A DNA stretch of 10,750 nucleotides from Methanoregulaceae archaeon (GCA_028679405.1 JAJRBP010000175.1:1-10750); one strand, 5' to 3'. Shown: positions 1-6,345, counted from the first letter of the stretch. Translations and numbers: made by a program. The notes: generated by a model from the sequence alone, not told the origin.

Positions 1-843
1 GATCGAACTCGTCGATGCGTGAGCGTCATCGAGTTCGGCGAACCGGACGAACCTGGAGGACCAAAGGACCAGCTCCTCGCAGAGCCTGCTTACGGTCGTC
101 ATCAGGACGGCGCAGTCCGCAAGTACTTCGAGCGCGAAGTCCCGCGACGCAACGGCGTCCATCGTGTTCTCAAGCATCCCGTCAAAACCCAGCATTTTCG
201 CAGTCCATTCCCGGTCGATCCGGTACCCGGTCCCCGCAAAAGCGGCTGCTCCCAGGGGACAGAGATTAACGCGGTTGTACGCATCGGAAAGACGCCACGA
301 GTCCCTTGAGAGGGCCTGTTCGTACCCGAGGAGGTGGTGGGCGAGGGTCGTCGGCTGGGCGTGCTGCATGTGGGTGAAACCGGGCATGATGGTCGCCGTA
401 TGATCTTTTGCGATACCGGCAAGAACCTCCCGGACGTCGAGCAGCCCGTCCATCATGCAGATCAACGCCTCCCTGAGCCGGAGCCGGATGCAGGTGGCTA
501 CCTCGTCGTTTCTGGACCGGCCCATGTGGAGGCGGCCACCCACGTCCTCGCCTGTTTTCTCCACGAGGAATGCTTCGATCCCGGCATGGATGTCCTCAAA
601 CCTGTGCTCGAAGACCGACTCCGGGATCCCCTCATCCACAAGATCCAGCAATACCGCAATGAGCTTGCCTGCACCCGGCCGATCCACAAGCCCCTGCCGT
701 TCGAGCATCAGGAGGTGGGCGATGTCGACCATCAGGTCCGCATCGGCAATGAACCGGTCGGCCTCCATCGATGAGAGGAACTCTGCAGTCCCGGCGTCCC
801 GGGAGCCCCTGAAGCGCCCCCTCCGTATCACGTCTTCACGCAT
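1..843 (-). CDS. argH: Argininosuccinate lyase, N-terminal part (runs off the left edge)
   Basis: Catalyses the last step of arginine synthesis in the cytoplasm, splitting argininosuccinate into arginine and fumarate. The reverse strand is open for 281 codons from ATG at 843 to the window edge. Family landmarks are an opening with FLSSMEADR (residues 22-30), the substrate-binding block GRLHMGRSRNDEV (103-115), and PGFTHMQHAQPTT (154-166), which holds the conserved Thr-His pair. The partial protein ends in STSSI, exactly where the family signature (SSxMPxKKN) should begin, so about the last 200 residues lie outside the window. The start is supported by GGTGATC at 848-854, four bases upstream and complementary to the archaeal 16S 3' end. 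The upstream regulator ends 47 bp away; the two may be co-transcribed, although a T-rich stretch near 883-895 could give argH its own promoter. The fumarase superfamily has several similar lyases, but the N-terminus and these motifs fit argH best. Confidence 0.95.
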   Translation of the reverse strand, partial: MREDVIRRGRFRGSRDAGTAEFLSSMEADRFIADADLMVDIAHLLMLERQGLVDRPGAGKLIAVLLDLVDEGIPESVFEHRFEDIHAGIEAFLVEKTGEDVGGRLHMGRSRNDEVATCIRLRLREALICMMDGLLDVREVLAGIAKDHTATIMPGFTHMQHAQPTTLAHHLLGYEQALSRDSWRLSDAYNRVNLCPLGAAAFAGTGYRIDREWTAKMLGFDGMLENTMDAVASRDFALEVLADCAVLMTTVSRLCEELVLWSSRFVRFAELDDAHASTSSI

Positions 844-847
844 CCCT

Positions 848-854
848 GATCACC
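848..854 (-). promoter_or_regulatory. Ribosome binding site of argH
   Basis: The reverse strand reads GGTGATC, a seven-base match to the archaeal anti-Shine-Dalgarno sequence, with a four-base spacer before ATG at 843. It fixes the argH start. Confidence 0.7.
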
Positions 855-890
855 CGCGTCCTTGACTGTACCACTGGCCCTGATAAAAGA

Positions 891-1424
891 TTAAAGCCAC
901 GCCTTCCGCGCTGCCAGCTCTATCGCACGCTGGACGGAATCCCTCGGTATGATGGTGGCGACGGGGATGTGGACGAGCTGCTCGATGATGCTGCTCACGA
1001 TGGGGGCACATACGATCGCGATCGCTCCTTCCCGCTCCGCACGGACGGCAGCGACCACCGCGTCCTCCCAGGTATGTGCAGGGTATTCACGCACGTTCAT
1101 GCGGTGACCGTCGACCTCGGCAGGACGCTCGACGATCACGTCGAGGACAGGGCGGGCCGCGATGAGTCCGATGAACTCGCCCTCGCCCGACCGGTAATAA
1201 TGGCGGAGCGCCCTGACGATCGCCCGGAGTGTCGAGAGGTTCGGCGATCTCTTCCCGTGCAGGATCTTATAAAGCGAGCTCTGGGCGATCCCGCTCTGTT
1301 CTGATAACTCCCGCACGCTGATGCGCAGGTCCTGGTGCAGCAGGCCGTCCAGCACCCCGATGAACTCCTCGTCCGAGATCAGGGCCGCCCGCATCAGCCT
1401 GTCGATTGGATCCAGTTGTGCCAT
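891..1424 (-). CDS. XRE-type helix-turn-helix transcriptional regulator, conserved archaeal family
   Basis: A 177-residue cytoplasmic DNA-binding protein. Residues 36-75 form a classic XRE helix-turn-helix (VRELSEQSGIAQSSLYK followed by GKRSPNLSTLRAIVRAL). Residues 85-177 form a second domain with the blocks GLIAARPVLD, a WEDAVVAAVRAEREGAIAI segment, APIVSSIIEQL and IPVATIIPRDS. From memory this resembles the archaeal predicted-regulator family COG1709. The IVxxPIVxxxIExLVxIPVxxI pattern also recalls ligand-sensing domains such as PrpR_N, so a small effector may bind there (inference). The reading frame extends upstream to 1532, but that stretch is AT-rich and non-coding in style. The ATG at 1424 begins right where coding composition starts and has a TATA-like element about 20-27 bases upstream and no Shine-Dalgarno, suggesting a leaderless mRNA. 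It is divergent from the ABC importer genes, whose regulator it probably is; control of argH is also possible. Confidence 0.85.
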   Translation of the reverse strand: MAQLDPIDRLMRAALISDEEFIGVLDGLLHQDLRISVRELSEQSGIAQSSLYKILHGKRSPNLSTLRAIVRALRHYYRSGEGEFIGLIAARPVLDVIVERPAEVDGHRMNVREYPAHTWEDAVVAAVRAEREGAIAIVCAPIVSSIIEQLVHIPVATIIPRDSVQRAIELAARKAWL

Positions 1425-1441
1425 AGAAATAATACAAAAAG

Positions 1442-1451
1442 GATAAATTTT
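1442..1451 (-). promoter_or_regulatory. Putative TATA box of the regulator gene
   Basis: The reverse strand reads AAAATTTATC here, centred about 22 bases upstream of the ATG at 1424. With no Shine-Dalgarno present, this fits a leaderless transcript beginning at or near the ATG. Seen by eye only. Confidence 0.4.
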
Positions 1452-1504
1452 CTTCGTATATGATATTTTTGTACAGTGCGGATGCCTGGTCAGCCCCACA
1501 TAAT

Positions 1505-1582
1505 GGACATTTATCATAGTAATATGACCCAATTGTAATATTTTTCAAAGTAATATGTCCCTTTGAGACAATTATTTTGTCC
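1505..1582. promoter_or_regulatory. Putative operator array in the divergent regulator/importer promoter region
   Basis: Three copies of GTAATAT lie at 1519-1525, 1535-1541 and 1550-1556, with start-to-start spacings of 16 and 15 bp. The outer two belong to a longer direct repeat AGTAATATGWCCC (1518-1530 and 1549-1561, one mismatch). ATGTCC-like half sites occur at 1505-1510 (inverted, GGACAT), 1524-1529 (ATGACC), 1555-1560 (ATGTCC) and 1577-1582 (TTGTCC). GACAA and TTGTC also form a short dyad at 1567-1581. The array sits just upstream of the binding-protein TATA box and about 95-130 bases upstream of the regulator start, where an operator or activator site for the divergent HTH protein would be expected. 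The function is inferred. Confidence 0.45.
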
Positions 1583-1592
1583 AAAAAAGAAT

Positions 1593-1601
1593 AATTAAAT
1601 A
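1593..1601 (+). promoter_or_regulatory. Putative TATA box of the ABC importer operon
   Basis: AATTAAATA lies 24-32 bases upstream of the ATG at 1625, the usual archaeal distance for transcription starting at or just before the start codon. Confidence 0.45.
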
Positions 1602-1624
1602 GCGACATTACGAAATTGATCTGC

Positions 1625-2623
1625 ATGAATTCACGGATAATTGCATCGCTCTGTCTTTTTGCAATCGCGGCTCTCCTGGTTGCCGGATGCACACAGCCGC
1701 CAGCGAAAAGCAACCTTACGGAGATCAGGATTGGATACCAGCCGAGCACCCACCAGGTGGCAGAAATGATCGCAATGGACAAGGGCTGGTTCAAACAGGA
1801 CCTCGCCCCCTACGGGATAACGAACATATCCGATTACCTCTTCCCGAGCGGTCCTCCGGAGATGCAGGCAATGCTGGCAAACCAGCTCGATGTCGCATAT
1901 GTCGGTGCGGCTCCCGTCCTTACTGCGGTGGCAACAGGTCTTGATGCCAAGATCGTCGCAGGTGTGAATACGCAGGGATCGGACCTGGTGATCAGGACCG
2001 GGCTGAATTACACCGGGCCCCGGTCGCTGATAGGCCTGAAGATCGCGACATTCCAGCCCGGAAGCATACAGGATACGATCCTCCGTGACTGGCTGAAGAA
2101 CAACGGCGTCGATCCTGAGAAGGACGTCGGGATCCTGGGCATGGGGCCGGGCGATGCAGTAACCGCGATCACCGCGGGCAAGGTCGATGCAGTCTTCCTC
2201 CCGCACCCCTCGCCCTCGGTGATCGAGGCGAACGGAAAGGGAAAGATCATTGTCCACTCCGGCGAGATGTACCCGGACCATACGTGTTGTGTCCTCGTGG
2301 CAAGCGGAAAACTGATCCGCGAACACCCTGATATCGTTACGCAGATCGTGAAGACACATATCAGGGCCTCGGAATTTGCTGCAAACAAGTCGAACCTCGA
2401 CGAGACGGCCGGGATCTATGCGAGAAAGAACAGTGCGAACGTGGACGAGATCAGGAAGTCGCTCCAGGAGTGGGACGGGACATTCGTGACCGACCCGAAT
2501 GTCATCATAAAATCGGTGCTGGACTATGCGAAGATCCAGTACGAACTGGGATACATTAAAACACCGCTCACGCAGGACCAGCTCTTCGACCTCTCCTTTT
2601 ACCAGAAGGCAAAATCCTCCTGA
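1625..2623 (+). CDS. ABC importer substrate-binding lipoprotein (NitT/TauT, SsuA-like)
   Basis: Extracytoplasmic solute-binding protein that captures a small ligand outside the membrane and delivers it to the permease encoded downstream. The 332-residue product opens with a lipoprotein signal peptide: Asn-Ser-Arg, a hydrophobic stretch (about residues 5-20) and the lipobox LVAGC, with Cys22 as the probable lipid anchor. The mature part shows the usual family order: IRIGYQPSTHQVAEMIAMDKGWF near the N-terminus, then MQAMLANQLDVAYVGAAPVL, the second-lobe segments GLKIATFQPGSIQDTIL and AGKVDAVFLPHPSP, and a helical C-terminus. A TTG at 1616 would add three residues; ATG 1625 is preferred because it directly precedes the positive signal-peptide start. 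The ligand cannot be told from sequence: sulfonates, taurine, nitrate, bicarbonate, aromatic acids and pyrimidine precursors are all known for the family. It heads the importer cluster. Confidence 0.9.
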   Translation: MNSRIIASLCLFAIAALLVAGCTQPPAKSNLTEIRIGYQPSTHQVAEMIAMDKGWFKQDLAPYGITNISDYLFPSGPPEMQAMLANQLDVAYVGAAPVLTAVATGLDAKIVAGVNTQGSDLVIRTGLNYTGPRSLIGLKIATFQPGSIQDTILRDWLKNNGVDPEKDVGILGMGPGDAVTAITAGKVDAVFLPHPSPSVIEANGKGKIIVHSGEMYPDHTCCVLVASGKLIREHPDIVTQIVKTHIRASEFAANKSNLDETAGIYARKNSANVDEIRKSLQEWDGTFVTDPNVIIKSVLDYAKIQYELGYIKTPLTQDQLFDLSFYQKAKSS

Positions 2624-2651
2624 GCCGAATCCTTTTTCCGGCAAAACGCTC

Positions 2652-2753
2652 ATGAGGGTTGACCTGGTATACAATTGGGAGAACTTCATGAGCGGGGTTT
2701 TTTCTGCATGCGTACCGGAAACCGGGCGGGGGACGGCGGCCTGTGAACCGTAA
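2652..2753 (+). CDS. Possible small ORF between binding protein and permease genes (33 aa, doubtful)
   Basis: ATG at 2652 opens a 33-codon frame (beginning MRVDLVYNWENF) that ends at TAA 2751-2753, 11 bases inside the permease gene, which starts with GTG at 2743. It has no clear Shine-Dalgarno and no recognisable domain. The arrangement could couple permease translation to upstream ribosomes, but a chance ORF in a 119-bp gap is equally likely. Confidence 0.15.
   Translation: MRVDLVYNWENFMSGVFSACVPETGRGTAACEP
2698..2703 (+). terminator. Oligo-T tract after the binding-protein gene, possible partial terminator
   Basis: GGGG followed by six T residues lies in the 119-bp gap between the binding protein (stop 2623) and the permease (start 2743). 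Archaeal RNA polymerase can terminate at oligo-T, so this may lower permease and ATPase expression relative to the binding protein. No strong hairpin precedes it. Confidence 0.25.
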
Positions 2754-3528
2754 CGGAGGAAAGCGGTCGGAGCGGTGGCTCGGGGGGGCCGCTATCCTCG
2801 CAGTCCTCGTTTTCTGGCAGGCAGTTGCGGCATTCGTTGTCCGGGACTCTTTTATCCTGCCCTCCCCGGTCGACGTGGCCGTGTCGTTCGTCTCGCTCCT
2901 GGAAAACGGGTCACTCCCGATGGATTTTGCCACAAGTATCCTGCATTTCGCCATCGGCCTTGGTGCCGCCCTCCTCATCGGTATCCCCGTAGGAATCGTG
3001 ATGGGGTGGAACCGCCGCATCGATGCGCTGCTTGACCCGGTCATCGAGATACTCCGTCCGATACCGCCGCTCGCCTGGATCCCGTTCGCGATTGTGTGGT
3101 TCGGCCTTACGAATGCATCGGCCGGGTTCGTGATCTTCGTCGGGTCGGTCTTTCCGGTCCTCATCAACACGTACACCGGTTTCAGGAGCGTGCCGCGAAT
3201 CTTTGTCGAGGCAGGGAAGATGCTCGGATGTATAAAGGACCGGGACCTTATCCGGTACATCGCGTTTCCGTCGGCACTCCCGTCGGTCGCAGCAGGGATC
3301 CGGATTGCGACAGGGGTAGGGTGGATGTGTCTTGTAGCTGCCGAGCTCTTCGGTGTCTCCAAGTTCGGGCTCGGGCAGAAACTCTGGTTTTTCTATAACC
3401 TGCACCAGATGGATGCGGTCGTTGTCTACATGATCCTGCTCGGGTTGATCGGCCTTGGGTTCGACATGGTATTCCGGTACTGGATCGAACGTCAGTTCCT
3501 GAAATGGCGCATGGGGGAGGTGGCCTGA
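2743..3528 (+). CDS. ABC importer permease (NitT/TauT, SsuC-like)
   Basis: Integral membrane subunit that forms the translocation channel of the importer. The 261-residue product begins at GTG 2743; no usable in-frame start exists upstream because that frame is stopped at 2689. Hydrophobic segments are visible at about residues 13-32, 66-88, 108-122, 126-146, 186-204 and 225-247, consistent with the six-helix family fold. The cytoplasmic coupling loop (EAA motif) is at about 155-183: EAGKMLG, then IRYIAFPSALPSVAAGIRIA, matching the EAA---G---I-LP pattern that docks onto the ATPase. The length is normal for the SsuC/TauC family. Its TGA stop directly abuts the ATPase ATG (TGAATG), so the two are translated together and should make a stoichiometric complex. 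The substrate is unknown. Confidence 0.93.
   Translation: MNRNGGKRSERWLGGAAILAVLVFWQAVAAFVVRDSFILPSPVDVAVSFVSLLENGSLPMDFATSILHFAIGLGAALLIGIPVGIVMGWNRRIDALLDPVIEILRPIPPLAWIPFAIVWFGLTNASAGFVIFVGSVFPVLINTYTGFRSVPRIFVEAGKMLGCIKDRDLIRYIAFPSALPSVAAGIRIATGVGWMCLVAAELFGVSKFGLGQKLWFFYNLHQMDAVVVYMILLGLIGLGFDMVFRYWIERQFLKWRMGEVA
3516..3522 (+). promoter_or_regulatory. Ribosome binding site of the ABC ATPase gene
   Basis: GGAGGTG, a seven-base Shine-Dalgarno match, lies inside the end of the permease gene, six bases before the ATG at 3529. Confidence 0.7.
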
Positions 3529-4302
3529 ATGGGTGACCTTGTCATTCGTGACCTCTGCCAGGGTTTCCGCCGCGACGACGGTTCCATCCTCACGGCAATA
3601 GAGCACCTCGACCTCGTCATACACGAGGAAGAGCTCGTATGCGTTCTCGGCCCTTCGGGCTGCGGGAAAACAACGCTCCTCCGGATGATTGCAGGGCTCG
3701 ATACCGCGACATGCGGAGAGATCGAGCTCGATGGAGAACAGATCACCGGACCGAATCCGAAGATCGGGATCGTGTTCCAGGAATATTCCCTCTTCCCGTG
3801 GCGCACCGTAATTGATAACGTGGCCTTCGGCCTCGAGATGCGTGGAATCCCGCGGGAGGAGCGCACCAGAACCGCGGGGCATTTCCTCGAACTTGTGGGG
3901 CTTGCACAGTTCAGGGGGAGCTATCCCTCCGAACTTTCCGGCGGGATGCGACAGCGGGTCGCCGTCGCAAGGGCACTCGCGCTTGACCCGGTGGTGCTCC
4001 TCATGGACGAACCGTTCGGAGCGCTTGATGCCCAGACCCGTAACATGCTGCAGCATGAACTGCTCATGATATGGGAGAAAACGAGGAAAACAATTGTTTT
4101 TATCACCCACAGCGTGGACGAGGCGGTGTTCCTCGCAGACCGGATTATCGTGCTCACGCCGAGACCGGGCCGCGTCTGCGAGACGATATCCATCGATATG
4201 CCCCGGCCCCGTGACAGGACGGGTGCCGGGTTTGCAAAGTTCCGGCGCTACGTGCTCGACCTGATCAACCAGCCGAAATGCGAATCCCCGGATAAGGTTT
4301 AA
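3529..4302 (+). CDS. ABC importer ATP-binding subunit (NitT/TauT, SsuB-like)
   Basis: Cytoplasmic ATPase that powers the importer. In the 257-residue product every nucleotide-binding motif is intact: Walker A GPSGCGKTT (41-49), Q-loop Gln84 in IVFQEYSLFPWRTV, signature LSGGMRQR (136-143), Walker B VVLLMDEPFGALDA (155-168) with catalytic Glu161, and switch His194 in ITHSVDEAV. The sequence LFPWRTVIDNVAFGLEMRG is characteristic of the nitrate/sulfonate/taurine group. The start at ATG 3529 immediately follows the permease stop. It is the last gene of the importer cluster, followed by T-rich DNA and then the L10e promoter. The enzyme should be functional; only the transported ligand is open. Confidence 0.95.
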   Translation: MGDLVIRDLCQGFRRDDGSILTAIEHLDLVIHEEELVCVLGPSGCGKTTLLRMIAGLDTATCGEIELDGEQITGPNPKIGIVFQEYSLFPWRTVIDNVAFGLEMRGIPREERTRTAGHFLELVGLAQFRGSYPSELSGGMRQRVAVARALALDPVVLLMDEPFGALDAQTRNMLQHELLMIWEKTRKTIVFITHSVDEAVFLADRIIVLTPRPGRVCETISIDMPRPRDRTGAGFAKFRRYVLDLINQPKCESPDKV

Positions 4303-4321
4303 TATCTTTTATCCCCTTTTT
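4303..4321 (+). terminator. T-rich stretch after the ABC ATPase gene, probable termination zone
   Basis: T-rich runs (ATCTTTTATCCCC then TTTTT) lie within 20 bases of the ATPase stop. Archaeal intrinsic termination uses such oligo-T tracts. The last run overlaps the TATA box of the next gene. Confidence 0.35.
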
Positions 4322-4326
4322 ATAAA
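4319..4326 (+). promoter_or_regulatory. TATA box of the L10e gene
   Basis: TTTATAAA is a near-ideal archaeal TATA box. Transcription would begin about 25 bases downstream, near 4347, leaving a leader of roughly 10 bases. An inverted repeat, CCCTTTT (4314-4320) and AAAAGGG (4332-4338), flanks it. Confidence 0.6.
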
Positions 4327-4342
4327 GCACGAAAAGGGACGG

Positions 4343-4352
4343 GGAGACGATC
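4343..4352 (+). promoter_or_regulatory. Ribosome binding site of the L10e gene
   Basis: GGAGACGATC matches the archaeal Shine-Dalgarno GGAGGTGATC at 8 of 10 bases and ends four bases before the ATG at 4357. Confidence 0.5.
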
Positions 4353-4356
4353 TGTT

Positions 4357-4872
4357 ATGGTCAGAAAACCTGGAAAAATGTATAGGAATATCTCAAAGAG
4401 AGCCTATACACGAAGAGAGTACATGGGCGGGGTCCCGGGCAGCAAGATTGTGCAGTTTGAGATGGGCAACCTCTCGGGGGAATTCCCCTACGAGGTCCAC
4501 CTCCAGGTCGACGAGGCCTGCCAGATCAGGCACAGTGCGCTCGAAGCCGCCAGGATATCGATCAACCGGCGCCTGCTTAAGGACGTCGGGAGGATGAACT
4601 TCCACTTCAGGGTCCGGGTCTATCCGCACCATGTCCTGCGCGAGAACAAGCAGGCGACCGGGGCGGGTGCCGACCGTGTCTCCGAAGGGATGCGCCTCTC
4701 GTTCGGAAAGGCGATCGGGACGGCGGCCAGGGTCTCCATAGGGCAGCCGATATTCTCGATATTTACCACCGAACAGTACACGGACAAGGCAAAAGATGCC
4801 CTCAGAAACGGAAGCCACAAGCTCCCGAGCCCGTCCCGTGTCATAATCACTTCCCTGGAAAAAACCCAGTAA
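4357..4872 (+). CDS. rpl10e: 50S ribosomal protein L10e (uL16 family)
   Basis: Component of the large ribosomal subunit, archaeal/eukaryotic counterpart of bacterial L16, placed near the tRNA-binding sites. The 171-residue product is basic and of usual length for archaeal L10e. It begins [10 protein letters not shown] and carries the family stretches [13 protein letters not shown] (16-28), [30 protein letters not shown] and [12 protein letters not shown]. It stands alone between the importer genes and the TCA operon, with its own TATA box and an oligo-T/hairpin element behind it. Such an isolated setting is common for this gene in archaea. The identification is secure. Confidence 0.97.
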   Translation: MVRKPGKMYRNISKRAYTRREYMGGVPGSKIVQFEMGNLSGEFPYEVHLQVDEACQIRHSALEAARISINRRLLKDVGRMNFHFRVRVYPHHVLRENKQATGAGADRVSEGMRLSFGKAIGTAARVSIGQPIFSIFTTEQYTDKAKDALRNGSHKLPSPSRVIITSLEKTQ

Positions 4873-4879
4873 TTCTCTC

Positions 4880-4902
4880 CCGGTTTGTTTTTTTCTAACC
4901 GG
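4880..4902 (+). terminator. Probable terminator of the L10e gene: hairpin with T-rich loop
   Basis: CCGGTT (4880-4885) and AACCGG (4897-4902) are perfect inverted arms around an 11-base, T-rich loop (T runs at 4884-4886 and 4888-4894). It starts 7 bases after the L10e stop. The T tract alone could terminate archaeal RNA polymerase; the hairpin may protect the 3' end. Confidence 0.45.
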
Positions 4903-4923
4903 ATTCCGGATAATTGCAATAGA

Positions 4924-4933
4924 AATTTTTATA
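4924..4933 (+). promoter_or_regulatory. TATA box of the fum-kor-suc operon
   Basis: AATTTTTATA lies 22-31 bases before the ATG at 4955. No Shine-Dalgarno is seen before that ATG, so the transcript is probably leaderless. Confidence 0.55.
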
Positions 4934-4954
4934 CTTCCACTTCTCCCAGTATTC

Positions 4955-5794
4955 ATGATGGTACTCCAGGCAGATTCGACGGTTTTTGACGCGATTGCGC
5001 GATACACCTGCCTTGCACTCCGTGAAGCCGAGATCTGTCTGCCGGGGGACGTCCTTTCCCGTATTGAGGCAGCGGCAGCATCCGAAACAAACCCTGTCGC
5101 ACGTGGGGAACTCGGAAACATCCTTGCCAACGTGGCAAGGGCACGGGAACTCTCTGTTCCGATCTGCCAGGATACGGGAGTACCGGTGATCTATCTCACC
5201 ATACCGCCAAGCCTTCCCTTCACCCGGCAGGTATATGATGCGGTCCGGGCGGGCGTCAGGGAAGCGACCTCAACGATACCGCTCCGCCCGAACGTCGTGA
5301 CCCCCCTCGATCGCAATAATTCCGGGGATAACACCGGCGAGGGGATGCCGGCGATCCACGCAAGGCCCGGGGACCGTCTTACGATAACGGTCCTTCCAAA
5401 GGGAGCGGGTGCCGAGAACGTCTCCAGGGTGAAGATGCTCCTCCCGTCCGAGCGGGGCAGGATCGCGGAGTTCGTGGTCGAGACGATGTGCATCGCCGAA
5501 GGGAGGCCGTGCCCGCCGGTCGTCCTCGGAGTAGGGATCGGAGGGACTTTCGATGGTGCGGCGGCTCTTGCCAAGGAGGCGCTCCTATTACCGGTCGACT
5601 GCATGGACCCGTTCGAGCAGGAGATCTGCGACGCGGTGAATGCCCTGGGCATCGGCCCGATGGGCCTTGGCGGAGGGACCACCGCACTGGCAGTGAAGGT
5701 GAAGACCGCCGACTGCCATACGGCGTCCCTTCCTGTGGCGGTGAATGTCCAGTGCTGGGCCTGCCGCAGGGCAACAGTCGAGGTGCCCCTTTGA
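4955..5794 (+). CDS. fumA: Class I fumarate hydratase, alpha (N-terminal domain) subunit
   Basis: Two-subunit class I fumarase interconverts malate and fumarate with a labile [4Fe-4S] cluster; this subunit binds the cluster. The 279-residue product shows the three expected cysteine regions: PICQDTG (Cys71), EGRPCPP (Cys186) and NVQCWACR (Cys267). It also has PLDRNNSGDNTGEGMP (117-132) and VLGVGIGGTFDGAAALAKEAL. Two ATGs in tandem (4955, 4958) could serve as start; the first is spaced for a leaderless transcript from the TATA box at 4924. This is the first gene of the operon and overlaps the beta-subunit gene by four bases. The closest alternative is the alpha subunit of L-tartrate dehydratase; the kor and suc neighbours argue for fumarase. 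In the reductive branch it would run from malate to fumarate. Confidence 0.93.
   Translation: MMVLQADSTVFDAIARYTCLALREAEICLPGDVLSRIEAAAASETNPVARGELGNILANVARARELSVPICQDTGVPVIYLTIPPSLPFTRQVYDAVRAGVREATSTIPLRPNVVTPLDRNNSGDNTGEGMPAIHARPGDRLTITVLPKGAGAENVSRVKMLLPSERGRIAEFVVETMCIAEGRPCPPVVLGVGIGGTFDGAAALAKEALLLPVDCMDPFEQEICDAVNALGIGPMGLGGGTTALAVKVKTADCHTASLPVAVNVQCWACRRATVEVPL
5780..5785 (+). promoter_or_regulatory. Ribosome binding site that decides the TTG start of the fumarase beta subunit
   Basis: GAGGTG lies inside the alpha-subunit gene, five bases upstream of TTG 5791, and selects that rare start codon over GTG 5800. Confidence 0.6.
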
Positions 5795-6345
5795 CCTGCG
5801 TGGATCTCAGCACCCCGCTCGGGGATGAGGTCCTCTGGCTCCGGGCAGGGGATCGTGTCACCCTCTCCGGCATGGTATATACCGCACGCGACGAGGCTCA
5901 CCTGCGGATGCAGGAGCAGGGGATACCGTTCGAACCGTACGGGGCGGCGGTATACCACTGCGGACCCATTATCGAGGGAGACCGGGTTGTCGCCGCAGGG
6001 CCGACGACATCCGCCAGGATGAACTCTCTGTCCGACTTCCTGATCAGGCGCGGGGTGCGTGCACTGATCGGGAAGGGCGGCATGAGCAGGCATGTCGCTG
6101 AGCAGTTACGTGGGAAGGGGGTGTACCTCGCCTTCACCGGTGGGTGCGCAGCACTCGCAGCGTCCCGCATGCAACTTCGCGGCGTATATTTCGAGGACCT
6201 CGGCATGGCAGAAGCGGTATGGGAGATCTCCCTCGATCACCTCCCGCTCGTGGTCGGGATCGATGCCAGGGGAGGGGACATTTTCGATGATGTGCGCCGT
6301 GACGCACGGAGACGTTTCGTGGAGATGTTCCGGAGGAAGCAATGA
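5791..6345 (+). CDS. fumB: Class I fumarate hydratase, beta (C-terminal domain) subunit
   Basis: Second fumarase subunit, supplying catalytic residues of the active site shared with the alpha subunit. The 184-residue product has the family blocks LSTPLGDE (6-13), LRAGDRVTLSGMVYTARDEAH (18-37), GPTTSARM (70-77), IGKGGM (93-98), TGGCAAL (116-122) and EDLGMAEAVW (135-144). The start is TTG 5791, inferred because GAGGTG at 5780-5785 lies five bases upstream; a GTG at 5800 would sit 14 bases from that site. The TTG overlaps the alpha-subunit stop as TTGA. The 3' end overlaps korD as ATGA. The symbol is given by subunit order; archaeal annotations vary (fumB, fumA C-terminal domain, ttdB). Confidence 0.92.
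   Translation: MTCVDLSTPLGDEVLWLRAGDRVTLSGMVYTARDEAHLRMQEQGIPFEPYGAAVYHCGPIIEGDRVVAAGPTTSARMNSLSDFLIRRGVRALIGKGGMSRHVAEQLRGKGVYLAFTGGCAALAASRMQLRGVYFEDLGMAEAVWEISLDHLPLVVGIDARGGDIFDDVRRDARRRFVEMFRRKQ

Noticed and set aside
1425..1532. N-terminal extension of the HTH regulator to a start at 1532
   Set aside because: The extra 36 residues are AT-rich and unlike the family; the ATG at 1424 has a well-placed TATA-like element.
1505..1582. CRISPR array or NrpR nitrogen operator
   Set aside because: The repeats are only 7-13 bp with 15-16 bp periodicity and no spacers, and no GGAA-N6-TTCC is present.
1267..1794. Minus-strand frame across the divergent promoter containing a zinc-finger-like CPLCGA
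   Set aside because: It crosses an AT-rich intergenic region and overlaps both flanking genes out of frame; a single CxxC pair is not a domain.
1631..2689. Minus-strand open frame of 352 codons opposite the binding-protein gene
   Set aside because: Antisense shadow; low-complexity His/Arg/Asp-rich product, no domain, no promoter signals.
2911..4110. Long minus-strand open frame (399 codons) opposite the permease and ATPase genes
   Set aside because: It lies antisense to two genes with unmistakable motifs, has no recognisable domain, and is an expected by-product of high-GC codon use.
4955..6345. L-tartrate dehydratase TtdAB
   Set aside because: Same family, but the operon context of reductive TCA genes favours fumarase.
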